Origin: an uncultured Chloroflexota bacterium
Lineage (GTDB): Bacteria > Chloroflexota > Dehalococcoidia > UBA3495
Assembly: GCA_913052545.1 (NCBI GenBank)
Contig: CAJXEF010000060.1
Coordinates: 1 to 11,316 of the forward strand
Length of the DNA stretch: 11,316 bases
Direction of reading: 5' to 3'
Shown one piece after another: positions 1-7,047 of the stretch (positions are counted from its first letter, which is position 1; each line of letters begins with the position of its first letter). Made by a program: the position numbers and the translations under genes. The notes under the pieces are model-generated. The model did not search any database and had not been told where the DNA came from. It saw nothing but the letters and a program-made list of their open reading frames with translations.

Positions 1-1
1 G

Positions 2-880
2 ATTAATTGTGCCGTGATCACCTATAGTAGTTTGGCTAGATCTGGTGGTGTTTCTGTTGGAACAGGGGGTGTTGCTCGGTTTGGACACCCCAGACTAGAT
101 CCTGCTCCGGATAGTTTTGAAGAGCTTTATGGTCTCACAACAGTTGGTCTTTATGCCATGATAGCCCAGCGTCATATGCATCAGTATGGAACTACCTCAG
201 AGCAATTGGCTGAAATCGCTGTGGCGATTAGGCACCACGCTTCAATGAATCCCGAGGCTATGTTTAGAGATCCTATTACTGTTGACTCAGTAGTTAACGC
301 TCGGGTTATTTCCTCACCTCTTCATCTGCTTGACTGTTGCTTGATTAGTGACGGAGGTGGTGCAGTGGTGGTAGCTTCACCGGAGTTAGCGCGGAACTGC
401 CGCCAACGGCCTGTTTGGGTATTAGGAGTAGGCGAGGCGTTGGCTCACCAAGGAGCAGGTAAACGGGATCTAATATATATCGCAGCAAAACAAAGTAACG
501 AGCCGGCGTTTGCTATGGCTGGTGTCACCCATAAAGACATAGATATGGCTATGATATACGATTCGTTTACTATTACCGTTTTAGAGACTTTGGAAGACCT
601 CGGTTTTTGTAAAAAGGGAGAAGGTGGAGAGTTCGTTTCCGGAGGGAGACTTCAGGTTGGCGGTGAACTGCCGATTAATACGGACGGTGGTGGGCTTTCG
701 TCAAATCATCCTGGTATGCGCGGAATCTTTCTATTATTAGAAGCAACTCGTCAATTAAGGCATCAGTTCACGGGGACGCCCAGACAAGTGGAAAATTGTC
801 AGGTAGCGCTCTGTCATGGCACAGGTGGGGCTCTGGGTTCACGTCATAGCGGTGGCACCGTCATATTAGGGAGGGATTAA
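2..880 (+). CDS. SCP2-type thiolase (acetyl-CoA acetyltransferase-like), 5' end cut by window
   Basis: C-terminal 292 residues of a thiolase-superfamily protein of the SCP2 / non-specific lipid-transfer type, which makes or breaks a C-C bond between acyl-CoA units. The frame is open to the window edge. The residues before the GTG at 14 (I-N-C-A, then VITYSSLARSGG) match the interior beta strand of these enzymes, so that GTG is an internal valine and the true start lies upstream; full-length relatives are about 380-390 aa. Visible marks are the YGTTSEQLAEIAV and PLHLLDCCLISDGGGA segments, IYDSFTIT, NTDGGG followed by NHPG with the expected catalytic histidine, and CHGTGG near the C-terminus where classical thiolases carry CxG. 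The acyl-accepting cysteine would be in the missing part. The DUF35 gene starts 3 nt after the stop, typical of thiolase-DUF35 pairs that act as one complex. The substrate cannot be told from sequence. Confidence 0.92.
   Translation: MNCAVITYSSLARSGGVSVGTGGVARFGHPRLDPAPDSFEELYGLTTVGLYAMIAQRHMHQYGTTSEQLAEIAVAIRHHASMNPEAMFRDPITVDSVVNARVISSPLHLLDCCLISDGGGAVVVASPELARNCRQRPVWVLGVGEALAHQGAGKRDLIYIAAKQSNEPAFAMAGVTHKDIDMAMIYDSFTITVLETLEDLGFCKKGEGGEFVSGGRLQVGGELPINTDGGGLSSNHPGMRGIFLLLEATRQLRHQFTGTPRQVENCQVALCHGTGGALGSRHSGGTVILGRD
868..875 (+). promoter_or_regulatory. Ribosome binding site of the DUF35 gene inside the thiolase 3' end
   Basis: AGGGAGGG lies 8 nt before the ATG at 884 and within the last codons of the thiolase gene. 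This fixes the DUF35 start and means ribosomes finishing the thiolase pass directly over it. Confidence 0.7.
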
Positions 881-883
881 AAA

Positions 884-1294
884 ATGGCTGAATGGAATAA
901 GCCTCTGCCCACCGTTTCAGGTGAGAGTAAACCTTACTGGGATTCATGTCGGATGGGCCAGTTGGTTATACAGAAATGCGATAATTGCTTAGAGTTTCAA
1001 TTTTACCCTAGGGGGATTTGTGCCAACTGCTGGTCTTATGATATTCAATGGTATAAATCTACCGGTAAAGGTACTGTGTGGTCCTATACAGTCACCTATC
1101 AAAACAGAACACCCGGATTTGCTGAAGATGTTCCTTACGTCTTGGCTTTGGTAGAGTTGGAAGAGGGTGTTAAGATGTTCACTAATATAGTCGATTGTGA
1201 ACCGAGGGACGTTAGTATAGGGATGGAGGTTGAAGTCACTTTCGTTCAAGCTAATAACCAGATAAGTATTCCCTATTTTAAACCTGTTGGGTGA
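884..1294 (+). CDS. DUF35 zinc-ribbon / OB-fold acyl-CoA-binding protein, thiolase partner
   Basis: A 136-aa protein of the DUF35 (ChsH2-like, OB-fold with rubredoxin-like zinc ribbon) family. An N-terminal helix region (residues 14-28) is followed by four zinc-binding cysteines in two CxxC pairs, C32/C35 and C46/C49. The OB-fold spans about 58-130 and includes GKGTVWSYTVTY and PYVLALVELEEGVKMFTNIV. Length and order are normal for the family. DUF35 proteins bind the CoA ester and assemble with SCP2-type thiolases; in archaea they bridge thiolase and HMG-CoA synthase, but no HMG-CoA synthase is visible here. The start is set by the ATG at 884, with an AGGGAGGG ribosome-binding sequence at 868-875 lying inside the end of the thiolase gene, so the two are co-transcribed and probably translationally coupled. 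Probably a cytoplasmic accessory subunit rather than a stand-alone enzyme. Confidence 0.93.
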   Translation: MAEWNKPLPTVSGESKPYWDSCRMGQLVIQKCDNCLEFQFYPRGICANCWSYDIQWYKSTGKGTVWSYTVTYQNRTPGFAEDVPYVLALVELEEGVKMFTNIVDCEPRDVSIGMEVEVTFVQANNQISIPYFKPVG

Positions 1295-1379
1295 AAGGCG
1301 ACGGTTATCTAATTCCATGGACTTTGACAGAATTATTGGTGGCTACCATATAATCTGAAAGTGAGAATCAATTACCAAG

Positions 1380-1721
1380 CTAACTACGCAGCTCTTCGCA
1401 CCTGGTTTCATCTGCTTGAGCCAACTCAGGTTGGTCCGCAAAGAGATAGGCTAGAGATCTACGGCCGTAATAATTATCATCGTATGGATTAATCTCGATA
1501 GCCCTAGTTAAATCAGATATTGCTGGCAGGAATTGTCCCAATTCGTAGTAAGATACTCCTCGGTTAAAGTATGCATCAGCGAAATCGTCTTGCAACTGGA
1601 TTGCTTTAGTGTAAGAGTCGATCGCTCTTTCATAAGCTCCATTGCGGCTGTAAGCATTTCCCCTGCTGACGAACCCTATGGCATCCGTCGGTTCTGAAGG
1701 CGAGTTGTTTTTTCCCATCAT
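1380..1721 (-). CDS. Small tetratricopeptide-repeat (TPR) protein
   Basis: A 113-aa protein built almost entirely of three TPR units, at about residues 14-47, 48-81 and 82-113. The repeat pattern is clear: G21-NAYSRNGAYERAIDSYTKAI, then A50-YFNRGVSYYELGQFLPAISDLTRAI, each closing with a turn (INPYDD at 77-82). The third repeat is weaker (RRSLAYLFADQPELAQADE). There is no signal peptide or membrane segment, so it should be a cytoplasmic protein-protein interaction module; the partner is unknown. It starts with two consecutive ATGs (1721 and 1718) and an in-frame TAA lies 9-11 nt upstream. No recognisable Shine-Dalgarno sequence precedes it, so initiation may be weak or leaderless. It is convergent with the DUF35 gene (85-bp gap), and its upstream side carries a long dyad symmetry at 1760-1790. 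Confidence 0.85.
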   Translation of the reverse strand: MMGKNNSPSEPTDAIGFVSRGNAYSRNGAYERAIDSYTKAIQLQDDFADAYFNRGVSYYELGQFLPAISDLTRAIEINPYDDNYYGRRSLAYLFADQPELAQADETRCEELRS

Positions 1722-1759
1722 ATAATTTTATGCGTTCCGTAACATTTGACTATTACAGC

Positions 1760-1790
1760 CCATATTCTAATGTGCAACATTAGGTTATGG
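1760..1790. repeat. Imperfect 31-bp dyad symmetry upstream of the TPR gene
   Basis: Left arm CCATATTCTAATGT (1760-1773) and right arm ACATTAGGTTATGG (1777-1790) flank a 3-nt centre, GCA. The inner 7 bp (CTAATGT/ACATTAG) and outer 5 bp (CCATA/TATGG) pair perfectly, with only two mismatched positions between them, giving 12 of 14 matches. It lies about 39-69 nt upstream of the TPR start codon, where an operator for a dimeric regulator would sit. It is AT-rich with no T-run on either side, so a terminator is unlikely. Confidence 0.55.
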
Positions 1791-1871
1791 ACCAATTAAT
1801 AAATAAAGGGCACGAAGGTTACCATTGGCAGTATCGCGATAATGAGATTTGAATAGGGTTTTGACTCGGCC

Positions 1872-1908
1872 TTATAGGTGAGGAATTTGTTCTTTGATTA
1901 ACCTATAA
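1872..1908. repeat. 8-bp perfect inverted repeat downstream of the SDR gene
   Basis: TTATAGGT (1872-1879) and ACCTATAA (1901-1908) are exact reverse complements separated by 21 nt. The element lies 32 bp past the SDR stop codon, between the SDR and TPR genes on the same strand. It could fold in the SDR transcript as a long-looped hairpin or be a spaced binding site; no U-tract follows, so it is not a standard intrinsic terminator. Confidence 0.4.
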
Positions 1909-1939
1909 TCCTTCATGCCATTACCATATTTTGTGGAAA

Positions 1940-2731
1940 TCACAAGACTGATCTTACGAGCCCACCGTCCACTAAAATAGTGGTGCCAGTAACATAACTT
2001 GATTTACTAGAAGATAAGAATGCTACTAAATTAGCTAATTCTCGCGGTTCACCGATACGCCCAACGGCCGTTTCGGTAGCGCGTTGCTCCAGAGCTTCTT
2101 CAACTGATATGTTAAGTTCATGTGCCCGGGAAGTTACGTTTGAAAGCATCCTTTCTGAAAGTATCGATCCAGGACAAACATTATTTACTAATATGCCGTC
2201 TCTACCGACTTCGTCTGCTAAGCTTTTTGCAAATGCCACTACACCCATGCGGGTAGCGCCTGAAAGCGCTAGATTAGGTATGGGTTGGTAAACAGTGCTG
2301 GCTAGAATGTTTACGATACGGCCTGTGCCTTGCTGTTTAAGATGTGGAATCGCTTCGCGAGACATACGTGCAAAGAAGAATAAAGATCGTTGGACTGCTG
2401 TTTCCCACTGCTCTTCAGTCGCGTCCAACGAACGGGCTAGCGGCGGTCCCCCCGAGTTGTTGACCATGATATCTAATTGCCCATAATGACTTACGGTTTG
2501 ATCGATTAAATCCTTGATGACTTCGTGTTTGTCTAGGTCTCCGGCAAAGACCATAACATCGGCGCCATATGTATCTCGAATTTCAGCCGCGGCTTGGTCA
2601 AGATCTTCTTTGGTACGGCTACATATCGTAACCCGTGCACCTTCTTCTGCCAAAACATCTGCACAGGCTCTTCCAAGTCCTTTGCTAGCTCCGCCGATTA
2701 TGGCTACTTTGCCTTTAATTTCTAAATCCAT
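1940..2731 (-). CDS. Atypical SDR-family protein (3-oxoacyl-ACP reductase-like) with degenerate catalytic tetrad
   Basis: A 263-aa short-chain dehydrogenase/reductase fold of normal length. The nucleotide-binding loop reads GGASKGLG (13-20, versus TGxxxGIG), D65-L66 follows the adenine-binding strand, NNSGG is at 91-95 and the PG motif is at 187-188; the C-terminus keeps YVTGTTILVDGG. The active site is unusual: the usual YxxxK is replaced by S157-GAT-R161, the tetrad asparagine position reads S116, and only a serine (S145) is retained. This resembles the known divergent BKR-like SDR subgroup that imperfectly matches both the cofactor motif and the tetrad, so ordinary ketoacyl reduction should not be assumed. 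The start is the ATG at 2731. An AAGGAG lies at 2746-2751 with an unusually long 14-nt spacer, and a stop codon just upstream excludes longer forms. It is divergent from the IMPase-family gene. Cytoplasmic; substrate unknown. Confidence 0.88.
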   Translation of the reverse strand: MDLEIKGKVAIIGGASKGLGRACADVLAEEGARVTICSRTKEDLDQAAAEIRDTYGADVMVFAGDLDKHEVIKDLIDQTVSHYGQLDIMVNNSGGPPLARSLDATEEQWETAVQRSLFFFARMSREAIPHLKQQGTGRIVNILASTVYQPIPNLALSGATRMGVVAFAKSLADEVGRDGILVNNVCPGSILSERMLSNVTSRAHELNISVEEALEQRATETAVGRIGEPRELANLVAFLSSSKSSYVTGTTILVDGGLVRSVL

Positions 2732-2831
2732 CGAGTTTTTGGCGTCTCCTTATAATCTTCTGTTATCAGATTGTTTACGTTGTTTATTCTAATCATTTTT
2801 CAAGGTATTTGCTATTGTAAATGAGACCTAT

Positions 2832-2851
2832 AACTAAACTGATAATTAGTT
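2832..2851. repeat. Small inverted repeat in the SDR / IMPase divergent spacer
   Basis: AACTAA (2832-2837) and TTAGTT (2846-2851) form a 6-bp perfect inverted repeat around an 8-nt centre. It sits between the two divergent genes, upstream of the probable IMPase promoter, so it could be an operator, but it is short and AT-rich enough to occur by chance. Confidence 0.25.
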
Positions 2852-2887
2852 GAAATAATCTCAAGCCTGCAGGTTTTTTATGGCCCG

Positions 2888-2896
2888 TGCTATACT
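2888..2896 (+). promoter_or_regulatory. Extended -10 promoter for the IMPase-family gene
   Basis: TG at 2888-2889, one base, then TATACT at 2891-2896 match the extended -10 form of a sigma-70 promoter; no good -35 is seen 16-18 bp upstream. Transcription would begin near 2903. This leaves a short leader that still includes GAGG at 2908-2911, 8 nt before the ATG at 2920. Confidence 0.45.
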
Positions 2897-2919
2897 GATT
2901 TTTACTTGAGGCATCACTA

Positions 2920-3921
2920 ATGACTGAAGAGGTAAATATGGCCGTTGATGTTGATCATGTTCTACGTAAAGAACTGGAGGACTTTGCAGTCTCGTTGGCC
3001 TGGGGAGCTGGATCAGTATTAATGGAATATTTCTCAGGAACTCTATCTGCTAATTTGAATATCCAATATAAAGATAAGAATCAGAAAGACCCAGTTACAT
3101 CCGCCGATAAAACTACACAGGATTACTTGATCAATGAGATCTCTGATAAATTCCCGGAACACGGTATTTTGGGAGAAGAAGATTCTAAGGACTCAGGAGA
3201 TGATGCGCTTGTCCCGGACTTTCTTTGGGTGTTGGACCCACTAGATGGGACCACTAATTTTTTAAATGGGTTGCCAATTTTTGCTTCTTCAATCGGTTTA
3301 CTATATAAGGGCTGGCCTTTAATAGCGGCTCTTTATATTCCTTGGCCTAATCCTCGAGGAGGATTTGTCCTTCATTGTCATAGGGGAGGTGGCTGTTACG
3401 CTGACGATGGGGTAGTTACCGTATATGAAACAGCTAAGCCCGTAGCTAACAGGTTGATTGGTTTGCCCGGTTATTTTGCACAGGGTATGAGATTTTCAAA
3501 AAATATTAAAGGAAGTCCGGGAGAGCTTCGTACTACCGGAAGTATTGCCTATGAATTGGCAATGACTGCCTGTGGAATATTACAATATGCGGTGATAGGT
3601 GCGCCAAGGATGTGGGATATGCTGGCGGGTGCTCTTGCCGTGCAAGAGGCTGGAGGAACCATCATGATTCGCCTACCGGGCGAAAAGCTTCAGGAGCCGA
3701 TGGGGTCATTATACCCTGATTACTACAAGGGATCTCCTACATTTAATCAGTTACGGAATTGGATTGGGCCTTTGATTGGTGGGAACAGGCAGTTGGCCCC
3801 ATTGATTTCCCAGAGTATCCATAGGAAATCGTCAATGCGATCAGTTGTTAAGATGACGTGGTTAAATTGCAAACATATCGCAGCTAAACGTGCGAAATCC
3901 AAGAATGGAAATACTTCTTAG
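2920..3921 (+). CDS. Inositol-monophosphatase-family phosphatase with basic C-terminal tail
   Basis: A 333-aa member of the Mg2+-dependent, Li+-sensitive IMPase/FBPase superfamily, which hydrolyses a phosphomonoester such as inositol phosphate, a sugar phosphate or histidinol phosphate; the sequence does not say which. The metal site is complete: D63 in PVTSADK, E86-E87 in LGEED, and D106 and D109 in WVLDPLDGTTNF. The second signature, WDMLAG at 232-237 with D233, is followed by QEAGG. Typical members end about 40 residues after that point. Here 87 follow, and the last 45 or so are rich in Lys and Arg (SIHRKSSMRSVVK, HIAAKRAKSK), a tail of unknown role. The ATG at 2920 has GAGG 8 nt upstream; the ATG at 2938 also has GAGG 5 nt upstream, so M7 is a possible alternative. 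It stands alone, divergent from the SDR and convergent with the amidohydrolase (36-bp gap). Cytoplasmic. Confidence 0.9.
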   Translation: MTEEVNMAVDVDHVLRKELEDFAVSLAWGAGSVLMEYFSGTLSANLNIQYKDKNQKDPVTSADKTTQDYLINEISDKFPEHGILGEEDSKDSGDDALVPDFLWVLDPLDGTTNFLNGLPIFASSIGLLYKGWPLIAALYIPWPNPRGGFVLHCHRGGGCYADDGVVTVYETAKPVANRLIGLPGYFAQGMRFSKNIKGSPGELRTTGSIAYELAMTACGILQYAVIGAPRMWDMLAGALAVQEAGGTIMIRLPGEKLQEPMGSLYPDYYKGSPTFNQLRNWIGPLIGGNRQLAPLISQSIHRKSSMRSVVKMTWLNCKHIAAKRAKSKNGNTS

Positions 3922-3957
3922 CAAATTCAAGACAATTTATTTAAGGTTCGGATAATT

Positions 3958-5133
3958 CTAAGCTTGATCGGGTTCCCAACCCCAGGTTCTGGGACCCCAA
4001 CCTGACTCAAAGATCTTCCCTTTCTTAATAGCGAGGACAGGTATAACAGCCAAGTCTGTCTGCCGGGTTCCTCCTATTACGTCGTATAGGAGCCATTTCC
4101 CTTCTTTAAGTTCGAGTATAGATACGTCCGCTTGTTTACCCGGAGATAGGCTGCCCAGTCGGTCTTCTTCCCCGATAGATTTAGCCGGATTGATTGTGCA
4201 TTGCTCGACTACCTGATCCAGGGTGAATCCCATTGCCAGAAATCTGGTCATCATCTCGGTCATGCTGTGTACGGTACGCAGTCTACCCGGCAAGGTTAAA
4301 TCTGTGCTAATACAATGAGGAGTCAATCCTTGGTCTAGTACTTTTTGGCCGATGTCAAAGCTAAAATTGGCTCTCCCATGAGCGGTGTCCAACCACACAC
4401 CGCGATCTTTCGCCTCTTTAGCTTCCGGGACCAGTTTCCCATCTGTGTCAATAATGCCACCGGGATTGGCCGTAAAGAGGTGTGTAACAATGTCTCCTTC
4501 TTCCAATATTGGAAGTAATTCTCTAATGACATTGGCGTCGTATTTTTTTTCTGTATCTCCAATATGGACCATCAGTTTAACACCAGCTTCTTTGGCAGCA
4601 CGTTTTGCCATTCGGGGCATTTCCATACCCATTATTTCGAGCGCAGGGGATACCATTCTTGCTTTAATGCCACGTATTATGCCTTTGCTTTCTTCTACTG
4701 TTTGGATAGTTTTATCCAAGTCTATACTTGACGGGCTGAAGATGTCTGGGGTGGTCGCTAACCCAGTACGGCAAATGTGCAAAAAGGGTATAATTTCTGT
4801 GTTGTTATTTGGAATAATGTGTTCTGGGAAACCTCCATAGGTATCACAGCCGGAACTGCCTGCGTCTACCATAGTGGTAACTCCGGCATATATTCCCCCA
4901 ATATCTGCTTTGACTCCGTTTCCATTGACCCCGGAGTAAACGTGGGTATGTAAATCAATTAACCCTGGTGTGACTATTTTCCCTTTGACATCAATGACCT
5001 GATTTGCTTCTTCAGATGGTATTCCAGCGGCAACTCGCGATATCATTCCATCCGAGATAGCGACGTCGTTTACGGCGTTAATACCCGAATCAGGATCGAC
5101 AACTTGCCCATTTTTAATTAAAAGATCATACAT
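3958..5133 (-). CDS. Amidohydrolase/deacetylase-family metallohydrolase (COG3964-like, dihydroorotase-related)
   Basis: A 391-aa metal-dependent TIM-barrel hydrolase. The N-terminal beta-sandwich strand YDLLIKNGQVVDP and the IVTPGLIDLHTH entry (residues 53-64) are typical. All expected binuclear-metal ligands are visible: H62 and H64, K157 (in GIKARM, the lysine expected to be carbamylated), H190 (VHIGD), H218 (VTHLFTA) and D278 (CISTDLT). The C-terminal sandwich, with LGSLSPGKQADVSIL, is complete. It resembles the amidohydrolase/deacetylase branch often misnamed dihydroorotase. It probably hydrolyses an N-acyl or ester substrate; no pyrimidine genes are nearby, so a role as PyrC is unlikely. 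The ATG at 5133 has GGAG at 5145-5148 (11-nt spacer) and a plausible promoter just upstream, so it may be transcribed separately from the acyl-CoA synthetase gene 136 bp upstream. Cytoplasmic; natural substrate unknown. Confidence 0.9.
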   Translation of the reverse strand: MYDLLIKNGQVVDPDSGINAVNDVAISDGMISRVAAGIPSEEANQVIDVKGKIVTPGLIDLHTHVYSGVNGNGVKADIGGIYAGVTTMVDAGSSGCDTYGGFPEHIIPNNNTEIIPFLHICRTGLATTPDIFSPSSIDLDKTIQTVEESKGIIRGIKARMVSPALEIMGMEMPRMAKRAAKEAGVKLMVHIGDTEKKYDANVIRELLPILEEGDIVTHLFTANPGGIIDTDGKLVPEAKEAKDRGVWLDTAHGRANFSFDIGQKVLDQGLTPHCISTDLTLPGRLRTVHSMTEMMTRFLAMGFTLDQVVEQCTINPAKSIGEEDRLGSLSPGKQADVSILELKEGKWLLYDVIGGTRQTDLAVIPVLAIKKGKIFESGWGPRTWGWEPDQA

Positions 5134-5156
5134 AAATTATTCAACTCCACGGTTTG

Positions 5157-5185
5157 TATATAATGAAAAACTACTACAAAAACAA
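5157..5185 (-). promoter_or_regulatory. Sigma-70-type promoter for the amidohydrolase gene
   Basis: On the minus strand TTGTTT (5180-5185) is followed by a 17-bp spacer and TATATA (5157-5162). The spacing is ideal and the hexamers match the consensus partly. A start of transcription near 5150 would leave a leader of about 17 nt containing the GGAG site. Confidence 0.42.
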
Positions 5186-5269
5186 ATATTCGGACCTTGG
5201 TTTCGAGAATTTTAGTTGGCCAGTCTTATCTAGTCAATAAACATATCTATGGTATAACCGAGCCGCATA

Positions 5270-6910
5270 CTATTGACCATTAATACTCCCCTTAGAAGAT
5301 TGAGCGCGCTCTCTCAGCAGGTATTTTTGTACTTTACCACTTGAAGTCATAGGATAATCTGTCAAAATCAATACGCTACGAGGTATTTTAAAACTCGCGA
5401 GTTTCCCTCTGCAAAACGTGTCGATGTCTATTTGAGTTAATTGACAGCCCTCCTCTAGAATTATGCAAGCGCAGGGGATTTCACTTAGCCGTGGATCTGG
5501 AATTCCTACGATCTGAACTTGCTTAATAGATGGATGGTTGATTAGAAATGCTTCTACCTCTATCGGGTCAACGTTTTCTCCTCCCACCTTGAGCATGTCT
5601 TTATAGCGGCCAAAAAATCTTAAATAACCATCATCCCGGAGAGTTGCAACGTCTCCGGTGTGAAGCCAGCCATCCTGATCAACTGCTTCAGCGGTTTCTT
5701 TAGGTTTCTTGTAATAACCTTCCATAATCGCATACCCGCGTACACAAAGCTCACCTGGTGTATTTGGAGGTACGGGTAAGTTAGTTTCTGGTTCAATGAC
5801 CTTGAATTCGTATCCGGGAAGGGGATATCCAGAACCTGCACAGCGGTCTTCAAATGGAGAATCCAAAAAAGACATGCTTACCCCGACGCCACATTCAGTC
5901 ATTCCCCAGCCGGTGATTGTAGGGCACAGTAGGGTTTGAGCCTTCTCTGCAACTGGGACGCTGCTTGCCATTCCAGAAGCAAACAAACCTGTTCTTAGAC
6001 TACTGCGGTCTGTTTTTGTACAGTTAGGGTGGTTGGTTAAATCATAGAAGTGGGTATCAAATCCGTGGAGCATCGTAGCCCTTTCCTGTTCGATTAAAGC
6101 CAGAGCTTCCCCTGGTTCAAATGTTTCGGTCAGAATCATTTTAGAACCAGCTTGAATGAACATCAACGCCCCTTCGTATAGGCCAAAAGCGTGAAAGAGC
6201 GGTAGGTACATTAATACCACATCATTAGCAGTCATACCCATTCGGTTGATGGAATCTATTGTTACCCGCAGGATATTATGGTTATGCATTACTCCCTTGG
6301 GAAATCCCGTAGTCCCGGATGTATACATGAGTAGTACCGTGTCGTCAGGACTGACTGATTTTTGCCGTTCTCTCAGGTCTAAGTCAGACACGCTGTCTGA
6401 TTGTGAAATCAGATCCTGCCAATCTAAAGTTCCCAGAGTTTGCTCTTGACCTAATATGATTATTCGTTTCAATTCTGGGAAGGATAGGCTAGACAGGTCC
6501 TCAGGGGGGGTTTTTAAAACTTCAGGATAGATCTCGGTGACCATATGTAAATAATTTACCGGACCTGACTGATCGATCGTGATTAGAGTAGTTGTATCGG
6601 ATTGTTTCAAGACGTATTGTAGATCGGATGTCCGAAGTCGTGTATTTATCGGAACCAAGACTGCACCTATTTGGGCTGCGGCAAAAAAGATATGTAACCA
6701 TTCAGGGCAATTAGGCATCCAAAGAGTTATTTTTTCCCCTCGTTTGATTCCAATCGAGATTAAAGCCTTGGCTGATCTTGCGACATCTTCTTGGAATTCT
6801 TTGAAAGTCCAACGTTTATTGTTGAAGACGATGGCCTCTCGAGTATTAAATCGGTCTGACGCATCGTTAACGAGGTTGCCAATGGTGGATTTCTGAAACC
6901 ATTCACCCAT
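5270..6910 (-). CDS. AMP-forming acyl-CoA synthetase (fatty-acid/aromatic CoA ligase, ANL superfamily)
   Basis: Activates a carboxylic acid with ATP to an acyl-adenylate and then to an acyl-CoA. The product is 546 aa from the ATG at 6910; residues below count from the longer form starting at 6922. The complete ANL motif set is present: phosphate loop YTSGTTGFPKG (200-210), YLPLFHAFG (239-247), GWGMTECG (338-345), YKKPKET, LHTGD with D424, the hinge region FFGRYKDMLKVGGENV (436-451), and SSGKVQK with the adenylating lysine K530. The full C-terminal domain is therefore intact. The in-frame ATG at 6922 has no ribosome-binding site, whereas the ATG at 6910 is preceded by GGAGAGAG (6913-6920), so I chose 6910. 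It is transcribed in the same direction as prs, 137 bp downstream of it, and may be in the same unit. The acid used cannot be read from the sequence; medium/long-chain or aryl acids are both possible. Cytoplasmic. Confidence 0.93.
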   Translation of the reverse strand: MGEWFQKSTIGNLVNDASDRFNTREAIVFNNKRWTFKEFQEDVARSAKALISIGIKRGEKITLWMPNCPEWLHIFFAAAQIGAVLVPINTRLRTSDLQYVLKQSDTTTLITIDQSGPVNYLHMVTEIYPEVLKTPPEDLSSLSFPELKRIIILGQEQTLGTLDWQDLISQSDSVSDLDLRERQKSVSPDDTVLLMYTSGTTGFPKGVMHNHNILRVTIDSINRMGMTANDVVLMYLPLFHAFGLYEGALMFIQAGSKMILTETFEPGEALALIEQERATMLHGFDTHFYDLTNHPNCTKTDRSSLRTGLFASGMASSVPVAEKAQTLLCPTITGWGMTECGVGVSMSFLDSPFEDRCAGSGYPLPGYEFKVIEPETNLPVPPNTPGELCVRGYAIMEGYYKKPKETAEAVDQDGWLHTGDVATLRDDGYLRFFGRYKDMLKVGGENVDPIEVEAFLINHPSIKQVQIVGIPDPRLSEIPCACIILEEGCQLTQIDIDTFCRGKLASFKIPRSVLILTDYPMTSSGKVQKYLLRERAQSSKGSINGQ

Positions 6911-7047
6911 TTCTCTCTCCATAGCTAGCGGAGTCGGAGTTTTTCAGGGTTTATATAAATAGCCTGGGTACGTTATTTAAAGTGTAGGATCGGCAGATCG
7001 GGTTTATTTTATTTCTGGTCTATCTTGGGTATGAATCGCATGACTGG

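Noticed and set aside
14..16. GTG at 14 as the thiolase start codon
   Set aside because: The frame is open through to the window edge, the upstream codons continue the family sequence, and the protein would lack its N-terminal quarter including the catalytic cysteine.
1746..1773. Plus-strand promoter TTGACT, 16-bp spacer, TAATGT
   Set aside because: The hexamers are passable, but no plus-strand gene follows; the -10 is part of the 1760-1790 dyad and would only drive antisense RNA into the SDR gene. No further support.
4385..4840. 151-codon plus-strand open frame inside the amidohydrolase gene
   Set aside because: It lies opposite a gene with all catalytic residues conserved and its translation resembles no known protein, so it is an antisense shadow. 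The same applies to the plus-strand frame at 7055-7531 opposite prs and the minus-strand frames within thrC.
3958..5133. Calling the amidohydrolase a dihydroorotase (PyrC)
   Set aside because: The metal ligands are shared across the superfamily and the overall sequence fits the amidohydrolase/deacetylase branch better; no other pyrimidine gene is near.
6911..6922. ATG at 6922 as the acyl-CoA synthetase start
   Set aside because: No ribosome-binding sequence precedes it, while its own first codons form GGAGAGAG in front of the ATG at 6910. It remains possible, but differs by only four residues.
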